From contig NC_088310.1 in assembly GCF_910592395.1 (NCBI RefSeq), forward strand, positions 16,935,501 through 16,999,500: 64,000 nt of DNA. Direction: 5' to 3'. Origin of the DNA: Lineus longissimus. Lineage: Eukaryota; Nemertea; Pilidiophora; Heteronemertea; Lineidae. The translations under genes and the position numbers were made by a program. This document shows, piece by piece, positions 49,555 to 60,554 of the stretch. How positions within the stretch are numbered: position 1 is the first letter of the stretch; every line of letters starts with the position of its first letter. The notes beneath the pieces were generated by a model. That model was not told where the DNA came from. It was given only the letters and a program-made list of their open reading frames with translations, and did not search any database.

Positions 49555-50568
49555 TACATGACCGATCCCATCACACTACAGGAACTAGAGAACGCCCTAG
49601 GAAAATTGAAGAACAAGAAAGCCCCCGGTCCCGACGGCATTACCAACAAGATGCTGAAGAACCTTCGACCAAAAGCTAAGATCTTCAACCAAAACTGGAA
49701 ACGAGGACGTGTCCCAACAAAGTGGAAGGAAGAACTCATCATCCCGATTGCAAAGAAAGAAAAAGACAAGGAGGGCCCCAAGAGCTACAGACCTATCAGG
49801 CTTCTGAGCTGCATAGACGGAAAACTGATGGAGCGGATCGTCAACAAGAGGTTCATCTGGCACCTCAAGAACAAGTCACTCCTTACCACATCACAGTCCG
49901 GTTACAGACAGAATCGCAGCACTGTTGACCAGCTAGCCTACCTTGCCGAAGACACTGAGAACGCTTTCCAGGAAAAGAGGCATATCTTGGCAGTCTTCTT
50001 TGACCTGTCGAAGGCCTTCGACAAGGTATGGAAAGAAGGGTTACTGTTCAAACTTCTTGAGGCCGGGATCGGTGAAAAGATGTACACATGGATACGAAAC
50101 TTCCTGTTCAGCCGATTAGCCAGAGTGAAACTTGATGGCACCACTAGCAACCGTTTGAGACTTACAGAAGGAGTACCACAAGGAGGCGTAGTATCCCCAA
50201 CTCTCTTCCTGGTCTACATCAACGGGATAACAGCAGCGTTTGAACAACATGTCAAGAACACGCTCCATGCAGATGACATAGCAGCCTGGGTTGTCTGTAC
50301 AAATGTATGCGCAGCCAGAAAGAGAGTCCAAGCAATAGCCAACCAGGTGGAAGAATGGACCGAAAAGTGGTTTGCGGATGTCAACATTGCAAAGACGGTA
50401 TCCATGCTCTTCTCACTCTCCACAAAGAAGGAAACCACCGATTTCCACTTTGGAAGTCAGCCGATACCAGAGGTTGAATCAACGGTCTTCCTAGGTGGCA
50501 CACTGGACAAACGACTAACCTGGAATGCATACATCCAGTCTGTCCAAGAATTAACCATAAAAAAATAG
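49555..50568 (+). pseudogene. LINE reverse transcriptase domain
   Basis: 336 open codons. Motifs: KKAPGPDGITNKML (RT0/1), YRPIRLLSCIDGKLMERIV, SGYRQNRSTVDQLAYL, FDLSKAFDKVWKEGLL (motif A with catalytic Asp), EGVPQGGVVSPTLF (motif B), LHADDIAAWV (motif C, HADD for the usual YADD), and VFLGGTLDKRLTW. It stops at TAG 50566-50568. RT of a Jockey/I-type LINE. The palm is complete, but upstream and downstream frames are broken, so the copy is dead. Confidence 0.85.
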
Positions 50569-50573
50569 CTCCG

Positions 50574-51024
50574 ATGAAAAAGCTTGCAGGAACGTCCCGG
50601 GGAGCAACCATGAAGATCCTGAAGCAGGTCTGCACTGGAGCCATTCGACTAAATGGAATATTCATCCAACTTTTGGACGACGGCCTCCAAAACGACCAGA
50701 GCCAAACTAGACAAGATACAGAAGATGGGCCCGAGAATCATCCTTGGGGCCTTGAGGAGCACACCCATAGGTGACATCGAGAAAACAGCCATTATTCAGC
50801 CTCTGGAGATGAGACGAGAGCTAAAGACCATCACCCAGATTGCGAAGATCAAGCGGCTCCCCTCCCATCCTCTCCACCAACAACTCCAGAAAGAACCACT
50901 GACCAGGCTGAAGCGCCAGAGTTTTCACCGTATCACCATGGACCTACAAAGTCACCACGAGGACATTCTTGGAAAGGACCAGGAGATCAGCGAGGATCTC
51001 AAGGAAACAAAGTGGACCCCTTAG
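50574..51024 (+). pseudogene. LINE region between RT and RNase H
   Basis: Two frames, ASKTTRAKLDKIQKMGPRII and GDIEKTAIIQPLEMRRELKT, continue the LINE protein after a frameshift near 50650. It ends at TAG 51022-51024 next to a tandem repeat. Confidence 0.7.
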
Positions 51025-51029
51025 AGAAG

Positions 51030-51447
51030 ACTGTATTGTACGCGCCGGTCACCGATCCAAAGGTTGACCGCGCTCAACGTTGCTTAATTTCCACTCTGGG
51101 GCCAACGCGCCAACCACTGGGCCATAAAGGAATTCCCTCATGGCCGGCGGGTTAAGCCGTGCCATATACCTGGGGGTACTATACATCATTCCCCCCTTCG
51201 GACAGAGATGGATCGTCCTCGATCCTAGCGCTTCATGCGTCTCAGTACCGAACTACAAATCCAGAGCTTGCATCACGTGGGAAGGTCTGCCAGATGTGTT
51301 GTACGCGCCGGTCACCGATCCAAAGGTTGACCGCGCTCAACGTTGCTTTACGTCCACTCTGGGGCCAACGCGCCAACCACTGGGCCATAAAGGAATTCCC
51401 TCATGGCCGGCGGGTTAAGCCGTGCCATATACCTGGGGGTACTATAC
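51030..51447. repeat. Tandem pair of tRNA-like repeats inside the LINE
   Basis: Two copies about 262 bp apart (GTACGCGCCGGTCACCGATC at 51039 and 51301) of a 147-bp segment ending GGGGGTACTATAC. On the minus strand they read TGGCCCAGTGGTTGGCGCGT, matching a tRNA A-box region, so they resemble the head of a tRNA-derived SINE. The B-box is not clear. LINE coding resumes at about 51447. Confidence 0.5.
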
Positions 51448-51955
51448 AAAGACTTCCTGAGTTCAGAACAACAATTCCAGGGATAGTCTCAAAGGGAAGC
51501 CAAGCAATTGAAGTCCTGAAGGCTCAGACTCTCGAGATGATCGATGTTCAGTACCCCAACCATGCATGGACCCATGTCTACAATGACGGATCCTCAAAGA
51601 ATGCTGTCAGGAATGGAGGAAGCGGAATTTTTGTCAAACACACTGACAGAGAATCACACTCCATCGCAGTCTCTGCTGGCAAACTTTGTTCCACCAACAG
51701 AGCTGAACTACAGGCACTCACCACTGCTGATGACTACCTTGCCAGGAACTGTGCCAAGTGTGGAGACAACATTGTCCTAATGACCAACTCAATGTCAGCC
51801 CTCCAAGCTCTCTGGAGCAGGAAAGCTGAGACACTGACTGACAGCCTACAAGACATGCTAAATCCCCTTCTCTCAGAGAAGAGAATGTTTTTGAAACTGG
51901 ATACAGACGACGACGACAACGGATACTGCGGTATTGTATAGACTCCCCTACGGTG
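51448..51955 (+). pseudogene. LINE RNase H domain, 3'-truncated, and 3' tail
   Basis: HVYNDGSSKNAVRNGGSGIF, TNRAELQALTTA and LMTNSMSALQALWS correspond to the D, E and D motifs of RNase H. The third is Asn in place of Asp. The last motif is missing; the frame runs into a GAC tract and the tail CTCCCCTACGGTGAGCC. The presence of RNase H after RT points to the I/R1/Outcast-like LINE group. Confidence 0.75.
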
Positions 51956-52385
51956 AGCCCAAAAGATGCCTTAGCGAGAGAACTTGACTAGCGATGAAGT
52001 CTCCAAATTATCAGCAAAAGACAGGATGATCAACGGTGCCTCACCGAAGGATACGTAAAATGTATATGGTCAATACAAAGATGGAAGACATCCATGTAAT
52101 CAGGGTAGCGAATATTTGATAATGTGAATCGTGGCTCGCATCTGCATTCATTTCAACTGGCAACCTGGGCTGAGTTGTTCAAAATCACGTGAGCTTTAAT
52201 GGCGCCGTTAAGTCATAACTGAAAGAGATAACGTCCATAAGGATACTTAACGTAACCGTTAGGGATAACGTGACTTTGTGCCTTTGAACAACCGGGCCCT
52301 GGATGTTCCCGCTTCTGATAACCAATAATAACTGATTAGCCAGACATGTTTGCCACATCTTGATACCCATCTTCACTCTCAAGCT
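51905..52385. repeat. Right direct repeat flanking the LINE
   Basis: Second copy of the 48725-49052 repeat, interrupted by the small MITE at 52169-52297. Confidence 0.8.
52169..52297. mobile_element. 129-bp MITE with 5-bp target duplication
   Basis: Ends GCTGAGTTGTTCAAA and, inverted, GCCCGGTTGTTCAAA. Flanked by CCTGG at 52164-52168 and 52298-52302. The other direct-repeat copy has a single CCTGG near 48972, giving the empty site. The interior has several TAACGT/ACGTTA motifs in both orientations. Confidence 0.75.
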
Positions 52386-52808
52386 GTTGGCAAATATCCT
52401 CATCGGGGACAGTGATTTGGATGATGCACCATCATTTTTCCCCGTCACAGGTTGTTGCCAACTACGAATGTTTTGATATTTCGTGAATTATACGATATTG
52501 ATCTGCATACGGGAGGTCTTGGCCCTGAATGTCACGGGTTCATATTCTGTCAGGATCATATTATTTCCTTTGTGATTGTACATACCAGAAAAAATACTTC
52601 CAATATTCCATCAGGTGGCACACTGTGTTGGCCAGTTTTGGTGCGTCTGTTTCACAGGCCAATCACATGTAGGCCAATTATCAATTTCAATTTCTTAACC
52701 TCTCTCATTAAAACAAAGAAAAACAACTAAAATACCACTTGGCCAATCACGTGCAAGATTTTGTTCATAATAATATTCACTGTCCTTAGAATAGGACAGG
52801 ACCCCAGT
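52386..52808. other. Non-coding stretch
   Basis: I see no supported gene. GGCCAATCAC(A/G)TG occurs twice (about 52658 and 52741). Confidence 0.5.
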
Positions 52809-54122
52809 CTAACTTTCTAATGAGCTGTCTCCAGCTTCAATACACTCAGGCCCTGTTCCTTGGAAATTTACCATCCCCTGGTCAGAGGAAAATAGTCCCA
52901 TGGCCATTGAATGAGTTTGTCTATGGCGATACAGATAACTCTGAGTGGTGAATGCTTGATCACACTCGTCACAGGCAAACCTTCGTTCCCCTGAATGGAC
53001 CAGGCGTGTATGTGTAGACAGAGCACTTCTTTGCTTAAAGGATTTACCACACTGGTCACAGGAAAATGGTCTCTCTCCAGTATGAAGATGTCTATGCTGA
53101 TTAAGATTACTACTCAGCTTAAATGCTTTATCACACTGGTCACACGCAAAGGGTCTTTCTTCGGAATGCATACTACGCTTATGCCTTTTGAGGTCACCTT
53201 TGGTTGTAAACGCTTTATGACACTGGTCACAGGCAAATTGTTTAACATCCAAATGAATACGTTTATGTTGCGCAAGATTGCTTGCAGTGATAAATTTTTT
53301 GCCACACTGGTCACAGGCAAATGGTCTTTCTCCTGAATGACTCAGCTTATGCCGGGTAAGATCATAATTGCATGAATATATTTTATCACAGTGCTCACAG
53401 GCAAAAAGTGTTGTCTCTGAATGCAGACGTATATGTCGTGCAAGAAAGTTTTGACTGGTGAATGTTTTATCACACTGGTTACAGGCAAACGGTCTTTCTT
53501 CTGTGTGAAAATTCCGTTTATGGTGAGCAACCTCCCAACTGCGAGTAAATGTCTTATCGCATTTGTCACATGCAAAGGGTTCCCCTGAATGAAGACGTTT
53601 GTGTTGCAGAAGGTTACTTCGAGAGATGAATGTTTTATCACACTGGTCGCAAGCAAAAGGTTTCTCTCCTTTTTGAATTGATGCAAGTCTGGTAAAATCT
53701 CGTCTTTCCTCAGAATGAAAATAGCGTTTATGCTGAACAACATCACGACTACGTGCAAATGTGTCATCACACAGGTCACAGGGAAATGGCCTTTCTCCTG
53801 TATGAATACGTCTATGTTGCACAAGATTACTTTGAGTCGTAAATGCCTTTTCACACTGGTCACATGTAAATGGCCTTTCTCCAGTATGGATACGTTCATG
53901 TCGAATTAGATGCGATTTCAAAGGGAAATCTTTACCGCAGATGCCGCATGTGTGTACTCCGTTGTTCTTCTTTATCGCAGTCTTAGGTTCCTGTGTCAAA
54001 GATGGAAACAACCCAAGGCTCTCATTCTTGTGGTTTCCGGACTTGATTACACCACTGTGGTCGAAAGGTGGAACTGCAAAATACAACAAGACGACTGATG
54101 AGTTTCCGAAGAACTCCACCAC
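52809..54122 (-). CDS. C2H2 zinc-finger protein, 12 fingers (main exon)
   Basis: Open for 437 codons, with twelve C2H2 fingers from about residue 57 to 407, mostly CDQCxKxF...HxRxH joined by TGERPF-type linkers. One linker is degenerate (about 138-155, between fingers 3 and 4), and several fingers have an HX4H ending (RSMH, RNFH, RLVH). Such proteins are nuclear, sequence-specific DNA-binding regulators. The codon used as start at 54122 is GTG, so the real N-terminus lies in upstream exons. Possible acceptors are TTTGACACAG (exon from about 53993, phase 0) and GGCTTTAG (about 54147). Short C-terminal tail after the last finger. No KRAB, BTB or SCAN domain visible. Confidence 0.88.
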   Translation of the reverse strand: MVEFFGNSSVVLLYFAVPPFDHSGVIKSGNHKNESLGLFPSLTQEPKTAIKKNNGVHTCGICGKDFPLKSHLIRHERIHTGERPFTCDQCEKAFTTQSNLVQHRRIHTGERPFPCDLCDDTFARSRDVVQHKRYFHSEERRDFTRLASIQKGEKPFACDQCDKTFISRSNLLQHKRLHSGEPFACDKCDKTFTRSWEVAHHKRNFHTEERPFACNQCDKTFTSQNFLARHIRLHSETTLFACEHCDKIYSCNYDLTRHKLSHSGERPFACDQCGKKFITASNLAQHKRIHLDVKQFACDQCHKAFTTKGDLKRHKRSMHSEERPFACDQCDKAFKLSSNLNQHRHLHTGERPFSCDQCGKSFKQRSALSTHTRLVHSGERRFACDECDQAFTTQSYLYRHRQTHSMAMGLFSSDQGMVNFQGTGPECIEAGDSSLES

Positions 54123-54179
54123 GAGAGAGAATGGCCATGCACTCAGCTAAAGCCAACCTCCAAGATGAGGTGACTGCCA

Positions 54180-54452
54180 CCGAACTCGCTGGTGCTAGGG
54201 TGCGGGGATTAACTTCAAAATGCGAGGATTAGCTTCAAAATGGTAAAAAACGTATTTTCAAGATGGCTACATAGGGACCAGAAAATAGGTCAAATCACGA
54301 AAACGAAAAATACACCTGGGCATATTGCCCAGAGCTACCACCATGCCAAGTTTTAGCCATATAGCCCCAACGGTTACGAAACCTGCTTTTCTAACAGACA
54401 ACGACGACAGGGACGCCATGGTATCATATAAGCTCAACAGGTGAGCTAAAAA
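54180..54452 (+). repeat. Diverged 3' part of the 1.1-kb repeat family
   Basis: Carries the CAACGGTTACGAAAC motif, a GAC tract, CGCCATGGTAT and the terminal AGCTCA...GGTGAGCTAAAA hairpin. It sits in an intron of the zinc-finger gene. Confidence 0.6.
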
Positions 54453-54464
54453 AGTGGGACTTAC

Positions 54465-54501
54465 CAGTGTTTTCTTCAGGTGGCATGGCTGGGTTAATGT
54501 T
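54465..54501 (-). CDS. Candidate small exon of the zinc-finger gene
   Basis: On the minus strand, a 37-bp segment between an acceptor (TTCTTCCACAG) and a strong donor (GTAAGT). It can read NINPAMPPEENT. The reading phase could not be reconciled with certainty with its neighbours. Confidence 0.45.
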
Positions 54502-54901
54502 CTGTGGAAGAAGAATTACCAAACTTGGTTACTTTCAATTTTCACTACATCAACAGACAGGAAGAGACCCCCGAGATGATGTTGGGCTGGCACTAACAAC
54601 AGTTCTACGGAGTCAGTATGAAAAGTAGAATCTCTGTGCACTTTTCATACTAATATCCTAAGAGTGGTTTCCAACTGTTCCCAAAAAATAAAAGCTTGTA
54701 AAGCAAGTAGTCACCAATCTCATTGGAATTTGGTAAATACTGTGCTAAAGCAGCCTGCCTGGTTCAAAGGTTTAACAATTTATTGGCTGAACTCTTCAGA
54801 CCCCCCCCCCAAAGTAAAAATTGAATGAAAGCTGCAAAATGTTTCACTGCAATAGCTTCCACAAGATCAGAGCTTTCAGGATCAATAGCGATTTCACCAT
54901 G

Positions 54902-55522
54902 TTACACCCCCTTACAATATTTCATTTTTTGGTTGAAAAATGACAAAATGTGCCCCAAAGAATGGGCCCCTTTCCAGAGTGATGTAGGTTCTTCAACAGA
55001 ACATTCATCATATAGTACCCAACTTGCCTTGTCCTCATCCGTGACTGCACAAAAACTGTATGGTATCTCATCCATGTCCTCTTCAGGATGAGCCTTTTTC
55101 ACTGTTCCACTCGGCACAGGGTGGAGTGGGTCATCAACGTTGATTCTCAACAGACCACGACTTCCAGCTGCCCGTATAAGACAAACTGGAACAGGCCCAA
55201 ATGTAGGCAACGTCTCGTTTGCAACGCACTCCCATTCTTCCAATTCTGAATCTGGTGGAACTGTGTAAACTTGCTCAGTTCCATAGTCATCAGCAGGTTC
55301 CGATTTTATCTTTAGGTCCCCAGGAAGACCATACATGTTATCTGGCTCATTCACCTCAACAGCACCATATACAGAAGGTTCATATGGCTCGGTACTTATG
55401 TTCAAACAGACGTGATCACCACTTTCAAGCTCACTTTTTAAATCGTCTGAATTGAACGGATCACCACTGCCAGCCACTGATGTAATTACGTGCTGATCAC
55501 TGCAGTTTAGCTCTGTTGTCAT
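54902..55522 (-). CDS. Acidic N-terminal exon of the zinc-finger gene
   Basis: 206 open codons from an ATG at 55522, acidic, with an IKSEP SUMO-type site (about residue 72) and a conserved-looking region EIPYSFCAVTDEDKASWVLY (about 151-170) that distantly recalls a PR/SET-like segment. I do not claim the domain. A strong donor GTAAGG lies near the end (minus strand, about 54917). The order (acidic region, then fingers) is usual for zinc-finger regulators. The linkage to the finger exon is inferred from strand, spacing and splice sites. Confidence 0.55.
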   Translation of the reverse strand: MTTELNCSDQHVITSVAGSGDPFNSDDLKSELESGDHVCLNISTEPYEPSVYGAVEVNEPDNMYGLPGDLKIKSEPADDYGTEQVYTVPPDSELEEWECVANETLPTFGPVPVCLIRAAGSRGLLRINVDDPLHPVPSGTVKKAHPEEDMDEIPYSFCAVTDEDKASWVLYDECSVEEPTSLWKGAHSLGHILSFFNQKMKYCKGV

Positions 55523-55868
55523 GTTGGAATTGAACTGGTTACTTGAGTTGAGTCCAGCTCGATTCTTATGACGGAACTAAATAGGGCCAGTGTCAAGCTC
55601 TACTGCGTAATGATCACCTAAGTCAAACTTTGTTGAAATATTTAAACTGAGCTGGCCACTGGTATTTATGCGAATAAAATTATCTTCCTGACCACAGAAC
55701 AGCACATGCGGTTCTGTCTCGATAGAAGCATCAAATTACAAAAAAATTCACTCTCCTCATGCAGGGTAGGACCGGAATACTCTGGCTCAGCATTTATGTC
55801 CCCAGCTCCACTCTTAGTCTCAGCACTCTCGTCAGACATCATTCGAAAAGGTTCACAGCACCTGAAAA
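55523..55868 (-). pseudogene. Upstream coding-looking segment with two lesions
   Basis: An acceptor TTTTTCAG precedes 55861. From MMSDESAETKSGAGDINAEP the frame runs to a T-run near 55742. In another frame DASIETEPHVLFCGQEDN continues to GDHYAVELDTGPI, a TAG, and then the frame of the 55522 ATG. The three pieces have the same acidic style, and a GDH/LNIST motif recurs on both sides. They read like one exon damaged by a one-base shift and a stop, or like alternative exons. Confidence 0.4.
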
Positions 55869-55929
55869 ACAAAATGAGCTTCATGAGGAGATATTGAATT
55901 AGATATTGAATCAGCCAATGATGCACATT

Positions 55930-58900
55930 TGAGGATCACACAGTGAAGGTTTCTTGATATATGACTGACATTGAGTTTTATAAGTTGCCGGGACGACGTC
56001 ATGATTTTGGCAGCACGACATCATGAAACTGGCAAGTGACGCAATGGTGACGTTTACGTTAGATTATTGCACTGATGTGCAGGGTGACGTGTAACACTCA
56101 ATTGTCAGCGCTTGACAACAGTCTGAACAGTACACTCAACAATGTCACTGACAACATGCAGTGCAGTCACTCACACTGGTCTGGACTCTGGTGCCTGGAA
56201 GTGAAGTGGCTAATAAAAAGACAGAAACTCACCACTGACACCAGTTGGACCATTGGCAACTATTTTATTAATATTAAACTGTAAATTTGTTTGACGCTGC
56301 ACACCGTTTTTGCATAAGAATATGGAGTCTATACTTGTTTAAAGTGGGAAACAGCCCCGGGAAACAGCAAGCTGGGAAGAAATGCGCCATTTTCTTTTTA
56401 AAATTGAGTGAGTCACCAAAATTACCAAAATATTTTCTCATTTGACAGTAATACCCATAGTAGATCGTACAATCATCACCTTGATAGAGTACATTTCATA
56501 AAAACAATTTCATTTAGCAAAGAAATACTCAAACTGTTTATTTTTCGTATTATTACAACTAACATTATTGTTTTGCTACACCATCACGTATGATCAATAT
56601 CATTTCCTCCGGGCGATACTGAATCTTTCGGTGTTAGCAAGCTTTTCATCCGGTAAAAACGTTCGACGCGATTTAACTTGCTCTTTGCGGTAGTAACCGT
56701 GGTCAAGTCAAACCAAACAGAAGAGAGCCTTTTGTCGAGCAGCAACCCAGATAGCAAAGAATGTGGGCCATGTATATATGGCCACGTACCTGTAATAAAG
56801 TTTTAGGCCGTTTTCCCTTTAATACGGTAATTTCTACATGCTCATATCTTTTTCCGAGACGTAATCCGGGAGGAACGCTTTCAAAGCCAAATAAACCTAT
56901 CCTAGCCTGTTAAACCCTGAAATTTTCGTTGTAAGTTATGCATGGTAATTTCAGGGTTTGGGAGGTCTGAAGTTAGGGGGTGATTTTTGACGGCTTTTTC
57001 GCAGCTTTTTCACCACCACGGGTTGAATGGAACCTCAAAACTACATAAGTAAACCAATTGGACTGAAACTTAAGTAAACCAATTGGACTGAAACTTCATC
57101 ATTTTCTTCATTTTAAACACACCTTATTCTCAATTTCAGAAAAATTATATCTTAAATGGAAAATACCATTCAACTGGTATGGTGAGACCACGCATTGATC
57201 TCAAACTGAACCATTTTCGTACAACGGCGTGCTGATTGGTTTGATACAGGTGCGTGACCATATGGGTATTTGCGTCGGCAGTACGGCTCCCACATCCCAC
57301 GTATCGGTCCAAGTGGGTTGAGTGTAGGCGAATAGGCACATTTTGCGTGTGGGTGTGGGCTGCACGACTGCCGATGCTCACTGTCATGTGGTCACATCAA
57401 ACTGAACTGAGGAGCTTTTCGTCTGATAGAGGTAGAACGTCAATAACTTTATACTTAAGACTGTCAGTTGGATACTAGGACCAGCTTCGATTGGTCTTAC
57501 TGTATATACTCATTATTTCGTTTATCTACCGCATGTGATAATATTATCAGTGCAGTGCCCTAGTAAGCGCGCAGCGCCTTTAGGTTGGGGGAAACCCCCC
57601 AAACCCCCTGGTTGGGACCCTGCTATAGTTCCTTCCGCCAATTTTTTGTTTTGAGAGACAGTTTTCTCCGTGTATCGCATTAGCAGTAACTCAACTCCAT
57701 CGTCATAATAGCCGGCAAAGAAATGGAAAATGTCCCCCCCCCCCCGAAAGGTGTCCAGACTATTCTGGGACTCTGGCAGATTCTAATGTAAAGTGCAAGC
57801 TCTATTGAACTCGCGCAACTGTCGCCATGGAGAGCCCCTCCCCCCAACCCCCGTCCTTCTGACATGTTTTAGCCAGTGCATTGGGGGGAAGGCCCCTCAA
57901 ACCCCCTATTGGCCTCTCAATAAGTCCTTTCGAGCTGCTTACCCTGGGACGCTCGAGTGGAACCCCCAAACCTTCATGATGGTGCAGTCCTTTGACACGT
58001 TTAACCCAGAGCGAGTAAGAGGTACTCCTTTGATGGTACCCTAACTGCAACCCTCAACCATCATTACCCTTCCTTTTCACTGGCATGATATTGGCAAGAC
58101 TCCCAAGAGGTCGTACTGGTGGCTTCCTTGAGACAATTGCTTGTGGTCGTACCTGGGCAACCAATTCAAGGGGTCAGGGATCAGGTTTTTCCCCCACCAA
58201 CATGTTGCCGAATGGTTAATGCATAAAAAATTGGTTGGAAAGGGTTTTTGCTGGCCAAGAGACTTGAAGACACTTTACTCTTGAGGAACACCAGACTGAT
58301 GAACAAAGAACTCGAGGAACATAGAACCCTCTTCATACCTGGGAGCATAAAAAGCCTGCTAGCGAATATTGATTATTCTTTAGAAAAAACCAGAAGATCT
58401 GCAAAACCAATGGTACCCCATAACAAAATACATTCCTCCTTAAGGTGTCTTCGGATTCCACCACGGCCCATGTGGAATTCGTTCAAAAGGTTTATTGAAA
58501 TCTCAAAATAAAATTTTTTTTCTCGAACGCCTGCCCGTCTTTTGCTTCATTATTTCGGGATTATATCCATTTTAAGCATCTTTTGGATATTATCACTAAA
58601 GTTTCAAAAATCAAAACACATATGTCAGGGGGGTAAACCCCCTGAAATTGAAGTTTGATTAAAAAACAGTGAGAATAATCGTGTGGTGCTCTCTCGGAGC
58701 TCAGAATAGTCGAGTTACTACTTTCGCGCGTTTATCTCTTCTGGCGGCCATTTTAAGTCAAATTTAAGCCATTTGAAACGAATCCATGGACTTGAGAAAC
58801 ATTGTTTACATTGGATGACGTCGTATGCATGCACGTTAACCATAGTAGCGCTTCTGCTGCGCGCTTATTATCATGGATTAATTCTCAGAGTGTGGGACCC

Positions 58901-60554
58901 GCGACGATTGGTCTGAGCGTCAGATCATTCAGTTGTGTAATCTTTATTTACTCGCTATTCTGTTTCCCCATGATGTCATCTTTGATTAATTGATTTTAGT
59001 AGGTCATTAAATAGTTTATACACTCAGAATCTAAGAGCAAATCCTTCTCACTCTTAGGAAGACGATTGCCATGTTCTTTTAAAGGTTTAGAGACTTTCTT
59101 CAAAACACCACTGTCGTCGTTCTCAGGGAGTTCCTAATAAAACGTGCGATCTTCGAGTGGATCAAGAACAAGTCTGTTATGATATGAGGTGTCCAGTTAC
59201 TACAGTTGCGCAAAATGATTATGTCTATCTGCTAATTGCCAATCTTTGTTCGTGTGAGAGGTTGGAAATTGGCGGCCATTTCGTTATGGTCGTGGTCGTG
59301 GTCGAATAGAATGCCATAGTATTGATAAAGACGATGAACTTTCCAAGAGTGACATTTCGACCTCTTCTTATTTTGATACCTTTCTTGTTTCGAATAATCG
59401 CACCATAATCGTGACTCTCACGATTGTGTCATCACCTATTGTTCATATTCCATGCGGAATTGGCATATTCCATGCGGAATGAGTATATTCCATGCGAAAT
59501 AGACAAACCGGAGAAGCTGACGCGCAAAGAGCCAATTAGAAATCCCCATAGGCATCATGACATGGACCCATAGTGACTTTACTTAGCAGAAAGGATGGAC
59601 TAGGACGACCCTCGCAGTAACGTTAGCAAGGGTCGTTGCAAGTTCAGATCAATTAAAATGGATCCGGCTGTGCGTCAGTAAGTTATTGTCGCACAATAAA
59701 CGGAAACGTTTCACCTGTCAGTGACTTTCAGATGATTCCACCATATTTCCACTGAGGCCTCAGAAAATCAAATCCTGCGATCTGGTGACCGGAATCAAAT
59801 CAATCAGGCGGTATTCAGTATATATCATTCAATTTCAATTCTAAAATGCAATCTAATCAGTGAATAATATTACACAGGAGGACTTTTCGGACGTGTTACC
59901 GAAGACTTAAATTTCGTCGGTTTTTGTAACAGGTCGGATCAATGCATTTTCATTTGCAGGCTATATATGCAGGGATTCTTTGAAATATTGCGTGTTTATT
60001 GAAGCATTATAACCCTTCTTCATGAATGAAATTGTTTTTCTTAATTTAAAAAAAATTTTTAGTATTGTGACTGAAGTCACACTGTAGATCCTTCCGGTAT
60101 ACACCAAACAGATTTTGATTAGATTGATTGTATTACCGTTTAGTTCATGATATGAAGAGCACAGTGATGCAAAAAAGTGAAGAAACAAAATGTTATGAGA
60201 TTTATATTTGAGATTTAGTGTATCTTGTTGCCTACAGTGATTTCCCTGCATATCAGTGTATTCTATAATAGTTTTTCAATTTAGGTTTTGGCATAGAAAG
60301 ATTTCATGCACGTCACCATGCGGTGATTTGAATCCGAACATCTTCAAAGCTCGTTCCGTCGAGCAACAGTCCATTTCAGAGGTTAATGTTTTCCAAGTTG
60401 AACTACCAGGACGAGATTGATAACTCACAATCACCCTCGGGTTGTTGGTGTTAACAAGGGTCGAGGTTGAGATTAGTTCATAATTTCCCTCACCAGATCG
60501 GAATACACATTAATAAGGACTGCAAGCTGTCAAGAGCAGCCGGACAACCAGAAA
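55930..60554. other. Long non-coding stretch
   Basis: No gene is supported. Noted: a 24-bp unit twice at about 57046-57095; C-rich and AAACCCCC-rich sequence at 57580-58050 and 58625; an 87-codon ORF at 58248-58511 without similarity or context; three 17-bp repeats at 59444-59500; a hairpin at 59605-59636. The last 1.1 kb may include regulatory DNA of the GPCR that follows. Confidence 0.5.
59444..59500. repeat. Three CATATTCCATGCGGAAT repeats at 20-bp spacing
   Basis: Units start at 59444, 59464 and 59484; the third has two changes. Each contains the near-palindrome ATTCCATGCGGAAT. About 1.1 kb upstream of the receptor start; a protein-binding array is possible. Confidence 0.6.

Noticed and set aside
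48725-52385. Direct repeats as LTRs of an LTR retrotransposon
   Set aside because: The enclosed RT is of the non-LTR type, there are no TG...CA ends, primer site or integrase.
58248-58511. 87-codon ORF
   Set aside because: No similarity, no splice or promoter context, surrounded by stop-rich C-rich DNA.
59605-59636. Hairpin ACGACCCT/AGGGTCGT
   Set aside because: An 8-bp stem alone is expected by chance in a window this long; nothing nearby supports a function.
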